DNA of 64,000 nucleotides from Dyadobacter diqingensis (GTDB lineage: Bacteria; Bacteroidota; Bacteroidia; Cytophagales; Spirosomataceae): contig NZ_JAMXKF010000002.1 in NCBI RefSeq assembly GCF_024220585.1, positions 257,392 through 321,391 of the forward strand, given 5' to 3'. Position 1 is the first letter of the stretch; every line of letters begins with the position of its first letter. The notes below the pieces were generated by a model. That model saw nothing but the letters and a program-made list of their open reading frames with translations. It was not told where the DNA came from and did not search any database. The translations under genes and the position numbers were made by a program. Positions 29,616-38,432 of this stretch are shown here, piece after piece.

Positions 29616-31277
29616 TCAATATCCCTTGTTTTGAGCCAATGCACCGCCTGAGGCCTGAATCTCGCTTTGCGGAATCGGCATCCAGTAGTTTTTGTCCTGA
29701 AACTTTCTGCCGTCCAGTGCTATGATCCTGACATAATTAATGCTGCCGTCAGCCTTTTTCTCCGGGCGAACGCCGTAAGCAGGAATATTCTCGGTAATGT
29801 TGGCAATTTTCCAGCGGCGTACGTCATAAAAGCGGTGTTCTTCAAAAGCAAGTTCCACTCTTCTTTCTCCGCGAATTCTTTCTCTTAAAGCTGCCTGCGT
29901 CAGCCCGGTCGGGATATCCGGCATTCCTGCCCGTTTTCTGATCAGGTTTAGCGCCTGATAAATGGTTGCATCCGGCCCCGAAGCTTCGTTTTTAGCTTCG
30001 GCATAGTTCAGCAGAATTTCTCCGTAACGAATGTATTTCCAAGGCTGCGTCGCTGTCTGGTTCGCATTTCTGATCGGGTTTTGATCATTGATAAATTTAT
30101 AGACATAATAACCTGTCTTTGAGGTATTCCAATTTTCATTTCCGTCTTTACTGTCCTGACCGCCCGGCAAAAATGTTTCTAATTTCCGCTCACGATAAGG
30201 CGCTCCGTTGTACAAAACGCTCATAGATAAACGCGGATCACGGTTTTTGTATGGATCTTGCGCATTGTAATTCGAAGCCGGGTCGGTGATCTTGGTTCCG
30301 TCAAGCATCTCATAGTCGTCCACCAGATTTTGCATAGGCGTGTTACCTGCCCAGCCACCGTAACCGTTTGGCCCGTTAACCAGTTCCAGATTGGTGTGCT
30401 CGTTGGTCGGCGAATACAGGCGGATAAAAATATCCTCGCTGGTGTTATTGGTAATGAAAAGCTTGCGATAATCCGGGTATAGCGAATAACTGTTTTGATC
30501 CATGATCAGCTTGGCCGCATCCGCTGCTTTCTGCCATTTGGCTGCATCATTCTGGTCGTTATTGTACAATGGGCTTGCAGCATAGAGTAGTAATCTCGCC
30601 TTCAAAGCCAATGCGGCCCCCGCTGTGCCACGTCCCGTCACCACCTTCTGACCGGCCATTCCAGCCGCTGCGGCATCCAGCTCACTGGTTGCATAAGCGA
30701 TACTTTCCTCAATGGTTTTTCTTTTAAACAACTCACTGTAATCACGGTCTTCCAGCGAGTAAACTTTGTCGCCAATGATAGGGACGCCACCAAAGTTACG
30801 GATCAGGTCATGATACCGGTATGCACGAATAAAACGAAGTTCAGCTTTCAGAATTCTTTTACCCGACTCACTCATCGGTACCTTGTCCAGATTGGCAAGG
30901 CCGTAATTACATTCCCTGATACTTCTGTAACCTCTTGTCCAGAGATTGGAAACCCAACCGGTCCGGTCTGCGGCAAGATTTCCCTGTAACACAAAATACG
31001 TATCGTTATCGAAATTACATATGGTCTCATCACTGACGGAGCTCATCCAGGCATCTTCAAATCCACGTCCAAAACCTGGTTTTCCGCCTTCCGAAGACAG
31101 CCCCACCCCGATATAACGCCCCACGACATAGGCATCCGCAAGCGCAGAATCTGCCCAGATGGCCTGATCTGAAACGATATTGGTTGGGTTGGTATCCAGA
31201 AATTCATTGTCGCAGGCGCTTAACAGCATCGAAAATATTCCTGCAAAAATTAACATTACTATATAATTACTTCTCAT
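29616..31277 (-). CDS. SusD/RagB-family lipoprotein (PUL-2)
   Basis: The 553-residue surface lipoprotein has lipobox LLSAC (Cys22) followed by DNEFLDTNPTNIVSDQAIW, standard for SusD. The N-terminal domain has AELRFIRAYRYHDLIRNFGGVP. The C-terminal domain has RIRGERRVELAFEEHRFYDVRRWKI and ends PIPQSEIQASGGALAQNKGY. It caps the SusC barrel encoded 12 bp upstream and binds its oligosaccharide. It is followed after four bases by the GH-D enzyme, so transporter and hydrolase are tightly coupled. Confidence 0.95.
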   Translation of the reverse strand: MRSNYIVMLIFAGIFSMLLSACDNEFLDTNPTNIVSDQAIWADSALADAYVVGRYIGVGLSSEGGKPGFGRGFEDAWMSSVSDETICNFDNDTYFVLQGNLAADRTGWVSNLWTRGYRSIRECNYGLANLDKVPMSESGKRILKAELRFIRAYRYHDLIRNFGGVPIIGDKVYSLEDRDYSELFKRKTIEESIAYATSELDAAAAGMAGQKVVTGRGTAGAALALKARLLLYAASPLYNNDQNDAAKWQKAADAAKLIMDQNSYSLYPDYRKLFITNNTSEDIFIRLYSPTNEHTNLELVNGPNGYGGWAGNTPMQNLVDDYEMLDGTKITDPASNYNAQDPYKNRDPRLSMSVLYNGAPYRERKLETFLPGGQDSKDGNENWNTSKTGYYVYKFINDQNPIRNANQTATQPWKYIRYGEILLNYAEAKNEASGPDATIYQALNLIRKRAGMPDIPTGLTQAALRERIRGERRVELAFEEHRFYDVRRWKIANITENIPAYGVRPEKKADGSINYVRIIALDGRKFQDKNYWMPIPQSEIQASGGALAQNKGY

Positions 31278-31289
31278 TTCGATTTCAGT

Positions 31290-34200
31290 TTAAAATGACA
31301 CGTTGACGCCCAGATTGTAAATTTTCTGCTGCGGGTAGAAATATGCATAACCGTCGCTTCCTTCAGGATCGAAATCTTTCACTTTCGTGAAAGTGAGCAG
31401 GTTAAATCCGTTTGCGTAAATTCTGATACCGCCCAATCCCAGTTTTGAGATAATTTTTGAAGGAACGGTGTAGGCTATTTCAGCATTTTTCAAACGTAAA
31501 AATGCCGTATTCTGTAACCAGAATGTATTTCTATAACTTCCGTTAACGCCCGTACTGGCGCGTGAATCGATGCGCGGTGAAGAGCCATTGGTATTGGTTG
31601 GTGTCCAGGCGTCGTCTGCGCGGGACTGCATCACATTGCTAAATTCTCCCGACTCAATCATGACATACTGCGCCACGCGTGCCTGGCCCTGAAACAGAAC
31701 ATTCAGACTAAAATTCTTGTAACCGGCTCCGAGGTTAAACCCATAAGTTACCTGAGGAATGTTGTTGAACTCGGTTCTGATGCGGTCGGCCGGTGTAATT
31801 TTTCCGTCTCCGTCTGTATCCTCGTAACGAAGATCGCCCGGGCCTGCGCCCGACACATGCGGATACGCATCCACTTCTGCCTGTGATTTAAACACACCGG
31901 TAGACTTGTACATCAGGTCCGAGCCAATCGGCAAACCGGTTGCACGCTGGTAAGTCAAGGTGCCTGGTGCTTCGTCAATAAATATCACTTTGTTTTTGGC
32001 AAAAGAAAAATTACCGCCAATTGAATATGTAAAATCTTCCTGTTTCCCGTTGTACTGAACCTGGGTTTCAATCCCCTGATTATGAACCTCTCCTATGTTT
32101 TCATTGGGGATTTGTGCGCTGCTGATTCCACTCACCGCCGGAATACTGATATTGCGGCTGGCCAGAATTTTCGTACGGTTTTCTTTAAACACATCGAGAT
32201 CAACGACAAGTTTTTTGAAGAAAGTCGCGTTTAAGCCCACATTGTATTTTTTGGCAACTTCCCAGGTAATATTGCGGTTAGCCAGCAAAGTGTATTCAAT
32301 CGTTGGCACATTGGCAGCCGAGTTTCCGGTAGACAAAACAGTGTTTTTGATCTGAAAGTTATCCAGAAACTGATTAGCGGAAACACGGTCATTGCCAAGC
32401 TGACCATAAGAAGCCCGCAATTTCAAATCATTAATTGAATTCCCTTTAGGAAACCATGCTTCTTCCGAAAGTCGCCATCCCAGAGAAATACCTGGGAAAA
32501 ATCCGTAACGTTTGCCGGGAGGAAATACCGATGAACCGTCGTAACGAAGCTGGATTTCGGCAAGATATTTTCCCAGATAGTTATAATTAACCCGTCCGAA
32601 AACATTTCGGCGTGAAGTACGGTAGCTGCCGCCGCCATTGCCATAGTCGGCTGGCTGAGCTCCTCCCTGACTTAACTCGGGTAATTGCGTCGTGATAAAG
32701 TTATTCCGGGACGCATTGAAATTCTCCTGCGTTTGCTGACTTTGCTCGTAAGCGATAAAAGATGAAAAGGCGTGATCACCAAAATTATGACTGTAATTCA
32801 GTTTAATATTTCCTGTAAGCAAGGCCGTATTTGTCTGGCTCTCATAAATCTGCGGCGCTGACGGGCCTCCCTTTACGGAAGTATATTGCTGTGTACTTTT
32901 ATTATACTGATAAACCGTCCAGTTTGTCTTGAATTCTTTGGTAAAACCAAAACCCTGGTCAGCCGAGAAGAAACCGTCCAGTGAAAGTCCTTCGATCGGT
33001 AACTGATAACTGGCGCGCAGAATGCTGTTGAAATAGGTCGTCGGGCTGTAATTTTTTCCTGCCAGAGACGCCATCGCAAGTGGATTTTTCCCCTGTTCTA
33101 CACCGGCACCCAAACGACCGTCGGGAAATCTGGCCGGCAAAGTCGGGTAAGTCCGGTATAAAAATTCGAAGACGTTGGATGCCCCATAACCCGCGATATA
33201 ATTACGGTTTTCCCTTCTGCCGGAAAGCTGCACACCAAAAGTCAGCTTGTCGTTTACTTTAACATTGATATTCGAACGGATGCTGTACTGACGGTATTTG
33301 CTTACCCCATCCCGGAAAAGTCCATCCTGGTACATCGTCCCGGCAGAAACGAAATAATTGATTTTTTCCGTACCACCTGAAACGGAGAGGTTATGCTGAT
33401 TTTGCATAGCTACCGGTTTCATCAGTTCCTTCACCCAGTTTGTATTCGGATAACTCACAGGATCAGAACCATTTCTAAATTTTTCAATCTCTTCGGCTGT
33501 GTATCGTTGGTTCATGCCACCGGATGGATTTCTGTACGCATCCACCTGATTGATAATACCGGCATAAGTCGCTGCGTCAACGAATTTGGGTAAACGGGTC
33601 GGCTGTACAAAACCCTGATTAAAGGAATAGTCAAATTTTGCCTTTCCTGTTACTCCCTTTTTAGTCGTGATCAGGATTACCCCGTTGGCAGCCTGGGCAC
33701 CATAAATCGCTGCGGAAGCGTCCTTTAAGACAGTCACACTTTCGATGTCATTCGGATTTAACCTTTCCAAACCACCGACGGCATTGGCAATCCCGTCAAT
33801 AACCACCAACGGGCTGCTGTCGCCGGTTGTACTGCGTCCCCGGATCAGGATGGAAGAACCGTCAGAACCCGGTTCTCCGGATCTGTTGCTGGCGATCAAC
33901 CCCGGCAAACGTCCTGCAAAGGAGTTGGAAATATTAGGCTGCGGACTTCTCACGATATCCGAGCCCTGAACGGTCGCGACCGATCCGGTAATATTCTTTT
34001 TTGACTGCGTTCCATAACCCACCACAACCACTTCTTCCAGCGATTTTGAATCTACTTTCAATGCAATATTGAATATCGATTCATTGCCCACAGGCACTTC
34101 CTCCGACAAATAGCCTACAAAAGAAAAGATCAGCACCGAAGGCTCTGAAACCGAATTATTTTCAGGAATTTGCAAAGAAAACTCCCCTTTTTCGTTCGTC

Positions 34201-34724
34201 ACGGTTCCGCGCTGTGAGCCTTTCAAAACCACACTCACACCCGGCAGGCTTTCTCCTTTATCGTCCTTTACAGTCCCGGACAAGTTTATTTCGACAATCT
34301 TGGCGCTGCCCTGGATAGTCACCGCCTGATTACTCACAGGAAAATTGCTTTCCAAAGAAACCTTGCGACTGCGTTTTAAAAGAATCTGCCCATCTGTGGC
34401 CTGATATTCGATCTGAAGCGGCGTCAGAAGTTTTTCCAGCACGGAGGAAAGTGATTCATTGGTTGCTGAAACCGTCACTTTTGTTTTAATGGGAATGATG
34501 CTTCTGCTGTATGCAAACCTGACTTTCGCCTGGTTTTCGATACGGTCCAATGCATGTTCCAGCGAGATGTTCTCCATCTGGATCGTCACATTTTTATTGA
34601 GAAGATCCTGCGCGCCGGACTCCCCGGCATAACCAGCCGCCGCAAACAATCCGACCAGGAAGAGTTGTAGTATTGATAACCGCATAATATGGTATGCCGT
34701 CTTGCTATTTAGAAAAAAATACAT
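31290..34724 (-). CDS. SusC/RagA-family TonB-dependent transporter with STN domain (PUL-2)
   Basis: The 1144-residue protein starts MYFFLNSKTAYHIMRLSILQLF; the inner Met at 34685 is an alternative start. The signal peptide ends near GESGAQ. The STN domain follows (TIQMENISLEHALDRIENQA and FAYSRSIIPIKTKVTV), then a CarboxypepD_reg-like repeat (LSGTVKDDKGESLPGVSVVL), EEVVVVGYG, a Plug (LVVIDGIANAVGG; VLKDASAAIYGAQAANGV) and a barrel ending NLGVNVSF. It imports a glycan with SusD and signals through STN to the FecR protein encoded upstream. A convincing plus-strand promoter and terminator lie in its leader, predicting an antisense RNA. Confidence 0.93.
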   Translation of the reverse strand: MYFFLNSKTAYHIMRLSILQLFLVGLFAAAGYAGESGAQDLLNKNVTIQMENISLEHALDRIENQAKVRFAYSRSIIPIKTKVTVSATNESLSSVLEKLLTPLQIEYQATDGQILLKRSRKVSLESNFPVSNQAVTIQGSAKIVEINLSGTVKDDKGESLPGVSVVLKGSQRGTVTNEKGEFSLQIPENNSVSEPSVLIFSFVGYLSEEVPVGNESIFNIALKVDSKSLEEVVVVGYGTQSKKNITGSVATVQGSDIVRSPQPNISNSFAGRLPGLIASNRSGEPGSDGSSILIRGRSTTGDSSPLVVIDGIANAVGGLERLNPNDIESVTVLKDASAAIYGAQAANGVILITTKKGVTGKAKFDYSFNQGFVQPTRLPKFVDAATYAGIINQVDAYRNPSGGMNQRYTAEEIEKFRNGSDPVSYPNTNWVKELMKPVAMQNQHNLSVSGGTEKINYFVSAGTMYQDGLFRDGVSKYRQYSIRSNINVKVNDKLTFGVQLSGRRENRNYIAGYGASNVFEFLYRTYPTLPARFPDGRLGAGVEQGKNPLAMASLAGKNYSPTTYFNSILRASYQLPIEGLSLDGFFSADQGFGFTKEFKTNWTVYQYNKSTQQYTSVKGGPSAPQIYESQTNTALLTGNIKLNYSHNFGDHAFSSFIAYEQSQQTQENFNASRNNFITTQLPELSQGGAQPADYGNGGGSYRTSRRNVFGRVNYNYLGKYLAEIQLRYDGSSVFPPGKRYGFFPGISLGWRLSEEAWFPKGNSINDLKLRASYGQLGNDRVSANQFLDNFQIKNTVLSTGNSAANVPTIEYTLLANRNITWEVAKKYNVGLNATFFKKLVVDLDVFKENRTKILASRNISIPAVSGISSAQIPNENIGEVHNQGIETQVQYNGKQEDFTYSIGGNFSFAKNKVIFIDEAPGTLTYQRATGLPIGSDLMYKSTGVFKSQAEVDAYPHVSGAGPGDLRYEDTDGDGKITPADRIRTEFNNIPQVTYGFNLGAGYKNFSLNVLFQGQARVAQYVMIESGEFSNVMQSRADDAWTPTNTNGSSPRIDSRASTGVNGSYRNTFWLQNTAFLRLKNAEIAYTVPSKIISKLGLGGIRIYANGFNLLTFTKVKDFDPEGSDGYAYFYPQQKIYNLGVNVSF

Positions 34725-34731
34725 AAGTTTG
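34702..34731 (+). promoter_or_regulatory. Antisense promoter at the susC 5' end (PUL-2)
   Basis: TTG (34702-34704) and TAAGTTTG (34724-34731) are separated by 19 bp, matching the Bacteroidota -33/-7 consensus exactly. The promoter points away from susC on the plus strand, with a predicted start at ~34738. Confidence 0.5.
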
Positions 34732-34737
34732 GATTGG

Positions 34738-34836
34738 TTAATATGAACAATAAGAAGCCGTTCATCACCGCCAAGTGATGTGCAAAAAGACTTCGTTCAG
34801 GATCAGGGGTGCCTCAATCACTCCTGATTTTTTTTG
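34738..34836 (+). ncRNA. Predicted antisense RNA over the susC leader (DonS-like)
   Basis: A plus-strand transcript of about 100 nt is predicted from the promoter at 34702-34731 to the terminator at 34802-34835. It would be fully complementary to the 5' leader of the PUL-2 susC mRNA. In Bacteroides, DonS-class cis-antisense RNAs sit at this place in sigma/anti-sigma-controlled PULs and repress them. No other gene on the plus strand explains these signals. The existence of the RNA is an inference. Confidence 0.4.
34802..34835 (+). terminator. Antisense-facing intrinsic terminator in the susC leader (PUL-2)
   Basis: The stem atcaggggtg (34802-34811) pairs with cactcctgat (34819-34828) with one G-U pair and loop cctcaat, followed by eight Ts (34828-34835). 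The orientation is plus strand only, opposite to the flanking fecR and susC genes. Confidence 0.7.
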
Positions 34837-34927
34837 AAGGGGAAATTATTTTTCAGGTTTTGTTATAATCATAGAAGCTTCGGTTAGGTTAAGAGTCAGC
34901 ATTATCTTTTAAAAACTTGTTTCATGG

Positions 34928-35944
34928 CTAATAGCTATTGGCGCAACCCTTCCCCTCGATGGTAATGACATCGCCCTGCATCTGATATTTTGCCTCCACA
35001 ATCTGCATGGTCATTTCCAGAATTTCTGAAAGCCGATTGTTGTCAAAACTTGCTTTTACCAGGCAGTTTTCAAGGTCCGGATTGGCCAGGTTTATTTCTA
35101 CATCAAATTTTTTCTCTAATCTTCTCATCACCTCACCCAGTTTTTCGTTCTCAAAAGTCAGGGAAACAGGCTGCCATACAGGCAATTTGTCCTGACCCGC
35201 CTGAATCTCTGCGGTTATCAGTTGGCGGGATTTTACTTTAAATACCCCCTGCTGATTCGGCAGCAGTGTAATCTGCTTGCCTTCATCCTCTGGCACGGAC
35301 ACAGAAACTTTCCCCGTCACCACCGAAACCTCATACTCCGATGCACCCTGATTGGCCTTCACATTAAAACTCGTACCCAGTACCTTCACCAGAACAGCCT
35401 CGCTGTTTACCAGGAACGGACGGGCTGCATCTTTTGTCACTTCAAAAAAGGCCTCCCCTTCCAGACTGACTTCCCGGAGATTTCCTTCAAATCCTTTTTT
35501 ATTATAACGGATCTTAGACCCCGGATTCAGGGAAACAATGCTGCCATCAGGGAGTGTGTGTGTTTTGACCTGACGGGTTTTATTAAAAACCGAGACGGGC
35601 TGCATTCCTGTACTAAAAATAACGCCGTCCTTATTAAGCGCCAGATAAATACCAAAACCTGCAACCACCAATAACATGGCAGCCACCGCAAGCCGGAAAA
35701 ATATTTGTCTGGACGAAGACCGCGCCAACGGTCTTACAACAGTTTCATTATTTTGCAGGGATTCGATTTTTGTCTCAACTTTTTTCAGATGATGCAGCTG
35801 ATCAAATTGTTCTTCGGAAACGGTTGCCTCATCACGCTCAGCAAGAGACATATACCACTCGTCGACCAGAAATATTTCTTCCTGACTACATTTTCCTTCC
35901 AGATATTTCTTCAAAAGTTCAGGTGAGATATGCTTATTATCCAT
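34928..35944 (-). CDS. FecR-family anti-sigma factor (PUL-2)
   Basis: The 338-residue membrane signal transducer has a cytoplasmic N-terminus of ~80 residues (ELLKKYLEGKCSQEEIFLVDEWY), which should bind the sigma factor. One transmembrane helix follows (FRLAVAAMLLVVAGFGIYLAL, ~84-104). The periplasmic FecR domain has VKTHTLPDGSIVSLNPGSKIRYN and ARPFLVNSEAVLVKVLGTSF. A DUF4974/STN-like C-terminus (LTFENEKLGEVMRRLEKKFDVEI) completes it. It is transcribed toward susC, and its sigma factor is encoded divergently 149 bp away, unlike PUL-1 where the sigma gene is upstream on the same strand. Confidence 0.92.
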   Translation of the reverse strand: MDNKHISPELLKKYLEGKCSQEEIFLVDEWYMSLAERDEATVSEEQFDQLHHLKKVETKIESLQNNETVVRPLARSSSRQIFFRLAVAAMLLVVAGFGIYLALNKDGVIFSTGMQPVSVFNKTRQVKTHTLPDGSIVSLNPGSKIRYNKKGFEGNLREVSLEGEAFFEVTKDAARPFLVNSEAVLVKVLGTSFNVKANQGASEYEVSVVTGKVSVSVPEDEGKQITLLPNQQGVFKVKSRQLITAEIQAGQDKLPVWQPVSLTFENEKLGEVMRRLEKKFDVEINLANPDLENCLVKASFDNNRLSEILEMTMQIVEAKYQMQGDVITIEGKGCANSY

Positions 35945-36061
35945 TGCATTTTGCTGTAAAATAACCGATTAATACAAGTCTGTACTGGTAAGACGCAGCA
36001 GCAATTCACAACCCTAGTGACTTTTGAAGAAATTTTATAACAATTACTATCCAAACCTTAT

Positions 36062-36069
36062 TAATTTTG
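36062..36069 (+). promoter_or_regulatory. -7 element for the PUL-2 sigma gene
   Basis: TAATTTTG is an exact TAnnTTTG match 24 bp before the ATG. No clear TTG -33 element was found at the usual spacing. Confidence 0.4.
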
Positions 36070-36093
36070 AAAAATGTTGAATGGAGTACGTAA

Positions 36094-36708
36094 ATGAGTA
36101 AAGATTACAGCGATAAAAGCGATCAGGAATTGTGGCAACTTGCAAAAGTCGCGGATGACTCCCGTGCATTTGCTGAACTTCACCGGCGTTATTCCTTTAA
36201 ACTTTACAAACTTGCCGTCCATAAAACCGGGAATGATGATGTATCGGAAGATCTGGTTCAGGATTTGTTTGTTGCCCTCTGGCTCAACAGAGCGAATATT
36301 TCCATTGAAAAAGGTTTGAACCTTTATTTGTTTTCTGCACTTAAAAACCGGGTTATCTCCCATTTCCGAAAACAGACCAGCCAGGCCACCGTCTCACTCG
36401 ACGAGCTGAATATGGAAACTTTGGTCTCGCAGTCTGCGGACCTGGTGCACGAATGGATGCAGGTTCAGGAAGTGCAGGCACTCTACGACCGCGAACTTGA
36501 AAACCTTCCTGAAAAAAGCAGGCATGTTTTTGAAATGAGCCGCAGCGGGATTCCCAACAAGGAAATTGCGCGCGAACTGGCGATCACCGAAAAAACAGTC
36601 GAATTCCACATCAGCAAATGCCTCCGGATTCTCCGTATCAAGTTCGGTTATGTGGTCAATGTGCTGATCGTGTTTTGCTTCTTACATTTATACCTATCGG
36701 TTAATTAA
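36094..36708 (+). CDS. ECF RNA polymerase sigma factor (PUL-2)
   Basis: The 204-residue sigma-70 family protein has region 2 with SEDLVQDLFVALWLNR and YLFSALKNRVISHFRKQ. Region 4 has the helix-turn-helix GIPNKEIARELAITEKTVEFHI. A hydrophobic tail (VVNVLIVFCFLHLYL) follows, as in the PUL-1 sigma factor. It is divergent from its fecR partner, so sigma and anti-sigma are made from separate promoters. By family role it activates the susCD operon when FecR receives the transporter signal. Confidence 0.93.
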   Translation: MSKDYSDKSDQELWQLAKVADDSRAFAELHRRYSFKLYKLAVHKTGNDDVSEDLVQDLFVALWLNRANISIEKGLNLYLFSALKNRVISHFRKQTSQATVSLDELNMETLVSQSADLVHEWMQVQEVQALYDRELENLPEKSRHVFEMSRSGIPNKEIARELAITEKTVEFHISKCLRILRIKFGYVVNVLIVFCFLHLYLSVN

Positions 36709-37080
36709 AGTTTGTGACAACCGGGCCTATTTTGACAGCTGTGCTTCTTTGAAAGCTCAATCGTGCAAATCCAGAACGATCCATAACATAATACGGTAAA
36801 ATTTACACCATTGTAAACCTGTACATCGCGCAAGGCTGTCCCAGGAGCAAAGCATTCTTCACATTAAATTACCGGCAACTGACACGGCAACATAAAATAC
36901 TGAAAATCAGATTTAAAAATTCATGTTACAGATTATCCTCCGACACAAAGCGTAGGCTAAAAAGTATAAAAAATACGCCAAATAGTTTGACTTACAACTA
37001 TCAAGTTATTAACTTTAAGTATAACATTTTTCGTAAAAAAGATCCTTAAATCTGGTACGAATTGTTAAAATATCTTCTTC
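36709..37080. other. 372-bp intergenic region upstream of the MarR gene
   Basis: The region contains inverted repeat atagtt (36982-36987) / aactat (36996-37001) and the near-palindrome aagttattaactt (37003-37015), both within 100 bp of the MarR start. They are candidate operator sites for autoregulation. No exact TAnnTTTG element and no ORF were recognised. Confidence 0.4.
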
Positions 37081-37560
37081 ATGGACAGCTCATCAGTCAT
37101 AAAGAAATCCAGGACCGACCTCGCCATTGAGCTGGGACGAACCATGACAGAATTTCGGAACCAGCTGCGTCAGTCCGTTCAGTTAAAAATCAAAGAGCAC
37201 GGTATCAACATCACCTTTGAAATGCTCGAAGTGCTCTATTGCCTTTGGCAGAAAGACGGAATTAACCAACAGGAAATTGCCGACCTGACCCTGAAAGACA
37301 AATCCAGCATGACCTACATGATTGACAACATGGTCAAACGGGATATGGTGAAAAGGATCGAAGACGAGCTTGACAGAAGGAATAAACTGATTTTCCTGAC
37401 AGAAGCCGGAACCGCGCTACGCACGCAATTGTATCCCTGGATCGCCGAAGTATATCATCAGGCGACAGAGGACTTCGACAAAAAAAATCTGAAAGACGGC
37501 ATTGATATGTTTCAGCAAATGATTCTCAGTTTAAGAAAACCCAATTCTTCATCCGACTAG
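37081..37560 (+). CDS. MarR-family transcriptional regulator
   Basis: The 159-residue winged-helix protein has its DNA-binding core in LYCLWQKDGINQQEIADLTLKDKSSMTYMIDNM and a wing with DELDRRNKLIFLTEAG. Long N- and C-terminal helices serve for dimerisation. It lies 23 bp upstream of a universal stress protein gene and is probably co-transcribed with it. The ligand is unknown. Palindromic sequences near 36982-37015 may be its operator. Confidence 0.9.
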   Translation: MDSSSVIKKSRTDLAIELGRTMTEFRNQLRQSVQLKIKEHGINITFEMLEVLYCLWQKDGINQQEIADLTLKDKSSMTYMIDNMVKRDMVKRIEDELDRRNKLIFLTEAGTALRTQLYPWIAEVYHQATEDFDKKNLKDGIDMFQQMILSLRKPNSSSD

Positions 37561-37583
37561 AATAACTTAAAATCCCTACCGAC

Positions 37584-38432
37584 ATGAAAACGATTTTGAT
37601 CCCGGTTGATTTCTCTTTCACTTCCTCTAACGCATTACAGTACATTGCCGATGCTAGCGAAGACCTCGACATTGAGCGCATCATTTTACTAAAAACGCAC
37701 TACATCTCGGTTTACTCCCATATCATTCCATCCGCCGAATACGGCCAGTCCAATGCCGAACTGATCATGGAGGAAAGGAAGGAAATTGAGGACCATTTAC
37801 GATCAACCGGGCGGGAACTGTTAAAAAAATGCAAACCTGGTGTTCAGGTGGAAGTGGCTGTCAGCGATCTGCCCATTCTCCGGGCAATTCACGACATGAT
37901 CAAAGATTATCAGCCCCAGTTGCTGCTCTTAGGCAGTGACGCCGACGGTTACGAAAGTCACATTGGCGAGTACGTTATTGAGATTACACAAATCAGTACC
38001 ACTCCGGTCCTGATTATCCCTACAACCAGTCGGTATCAAAAACTCGACAGCATTTTAGTCCCCTGCGATTTCGACGCCATTGCCCAGCTTTCTCTGTTAC
38101 AGAAACTGCACAAAATTAAGTTAATGCTCAATCCCGAACTTACTATTCTGAATGTCGGCCCATTCGATCAGCATTCGGCAAAAGAAGGGTTCCATAAGGC
38201 ATTATTAAAAGAACAGCTGGGCGACTTTAAATACAAACTGTATTATTCGGAAGAGAAAAATATAGCCAAGGGAATTTTAAATTTCGCAAGACAAAATGAA
38301 GAAATTCAGCTGATCATCGCACTGCCCGGAAGGCATAGCTTTTTCTATAAACTCACGCACCGAAGCATTACCGAAGCAATCGCTTTAAACACCCAAATTC
38401 CTGTTTTGATATTAAAAGACAATCGGACATAA
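37584..38432 (+). CDS. Tandem-domain universal stress protein
   Basis: The 282-residue protein has two UspA folds. The first begins KTILIPVDFSFTSSNALQYI and ends TTPVLIIPTTSRYQ (~150). The second begins LDSILVPCDFDAIAQLSLLQK and ends TQIPVLILKDN. The classic ATP-binding G-x2-G-x9-G(S/T) loop is degenerate in the first domain (LLGSDADGYESHIGEY) and not evident in the second, so nucleotide binding is uncertain. Bacteroidota commonly encode such tandem Usp proteins. It is cytoplasmic and presumably acts under stress or growth arrest. It is coupled to the MarR gene upstream. Confidence 0.9.
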   Translation: MKTILIPVDFSFTSSNALQYIADASEDLDIERIILLKTHYISVYSHIIPSAEYGQSNAELIMEERKEIEDHLRSTGRELLKKCKPGVQVEVAVSDLPILRAIHDMIKDYQPQLLLLGSDADGYESHIGEYVIEITQISTTPVLIIPTTSRYQKLDSILVPCDFDAIAQLSLLQKLHKIKLMLNPELTILNVGPFDQHSAKEGFHKALLKEQLGDFKYKLYYSEEKNIAKGILNFARQNEEIQLIIALPGRHSFFYKLTHRSITEAIALNTQIPVLILKDNRT

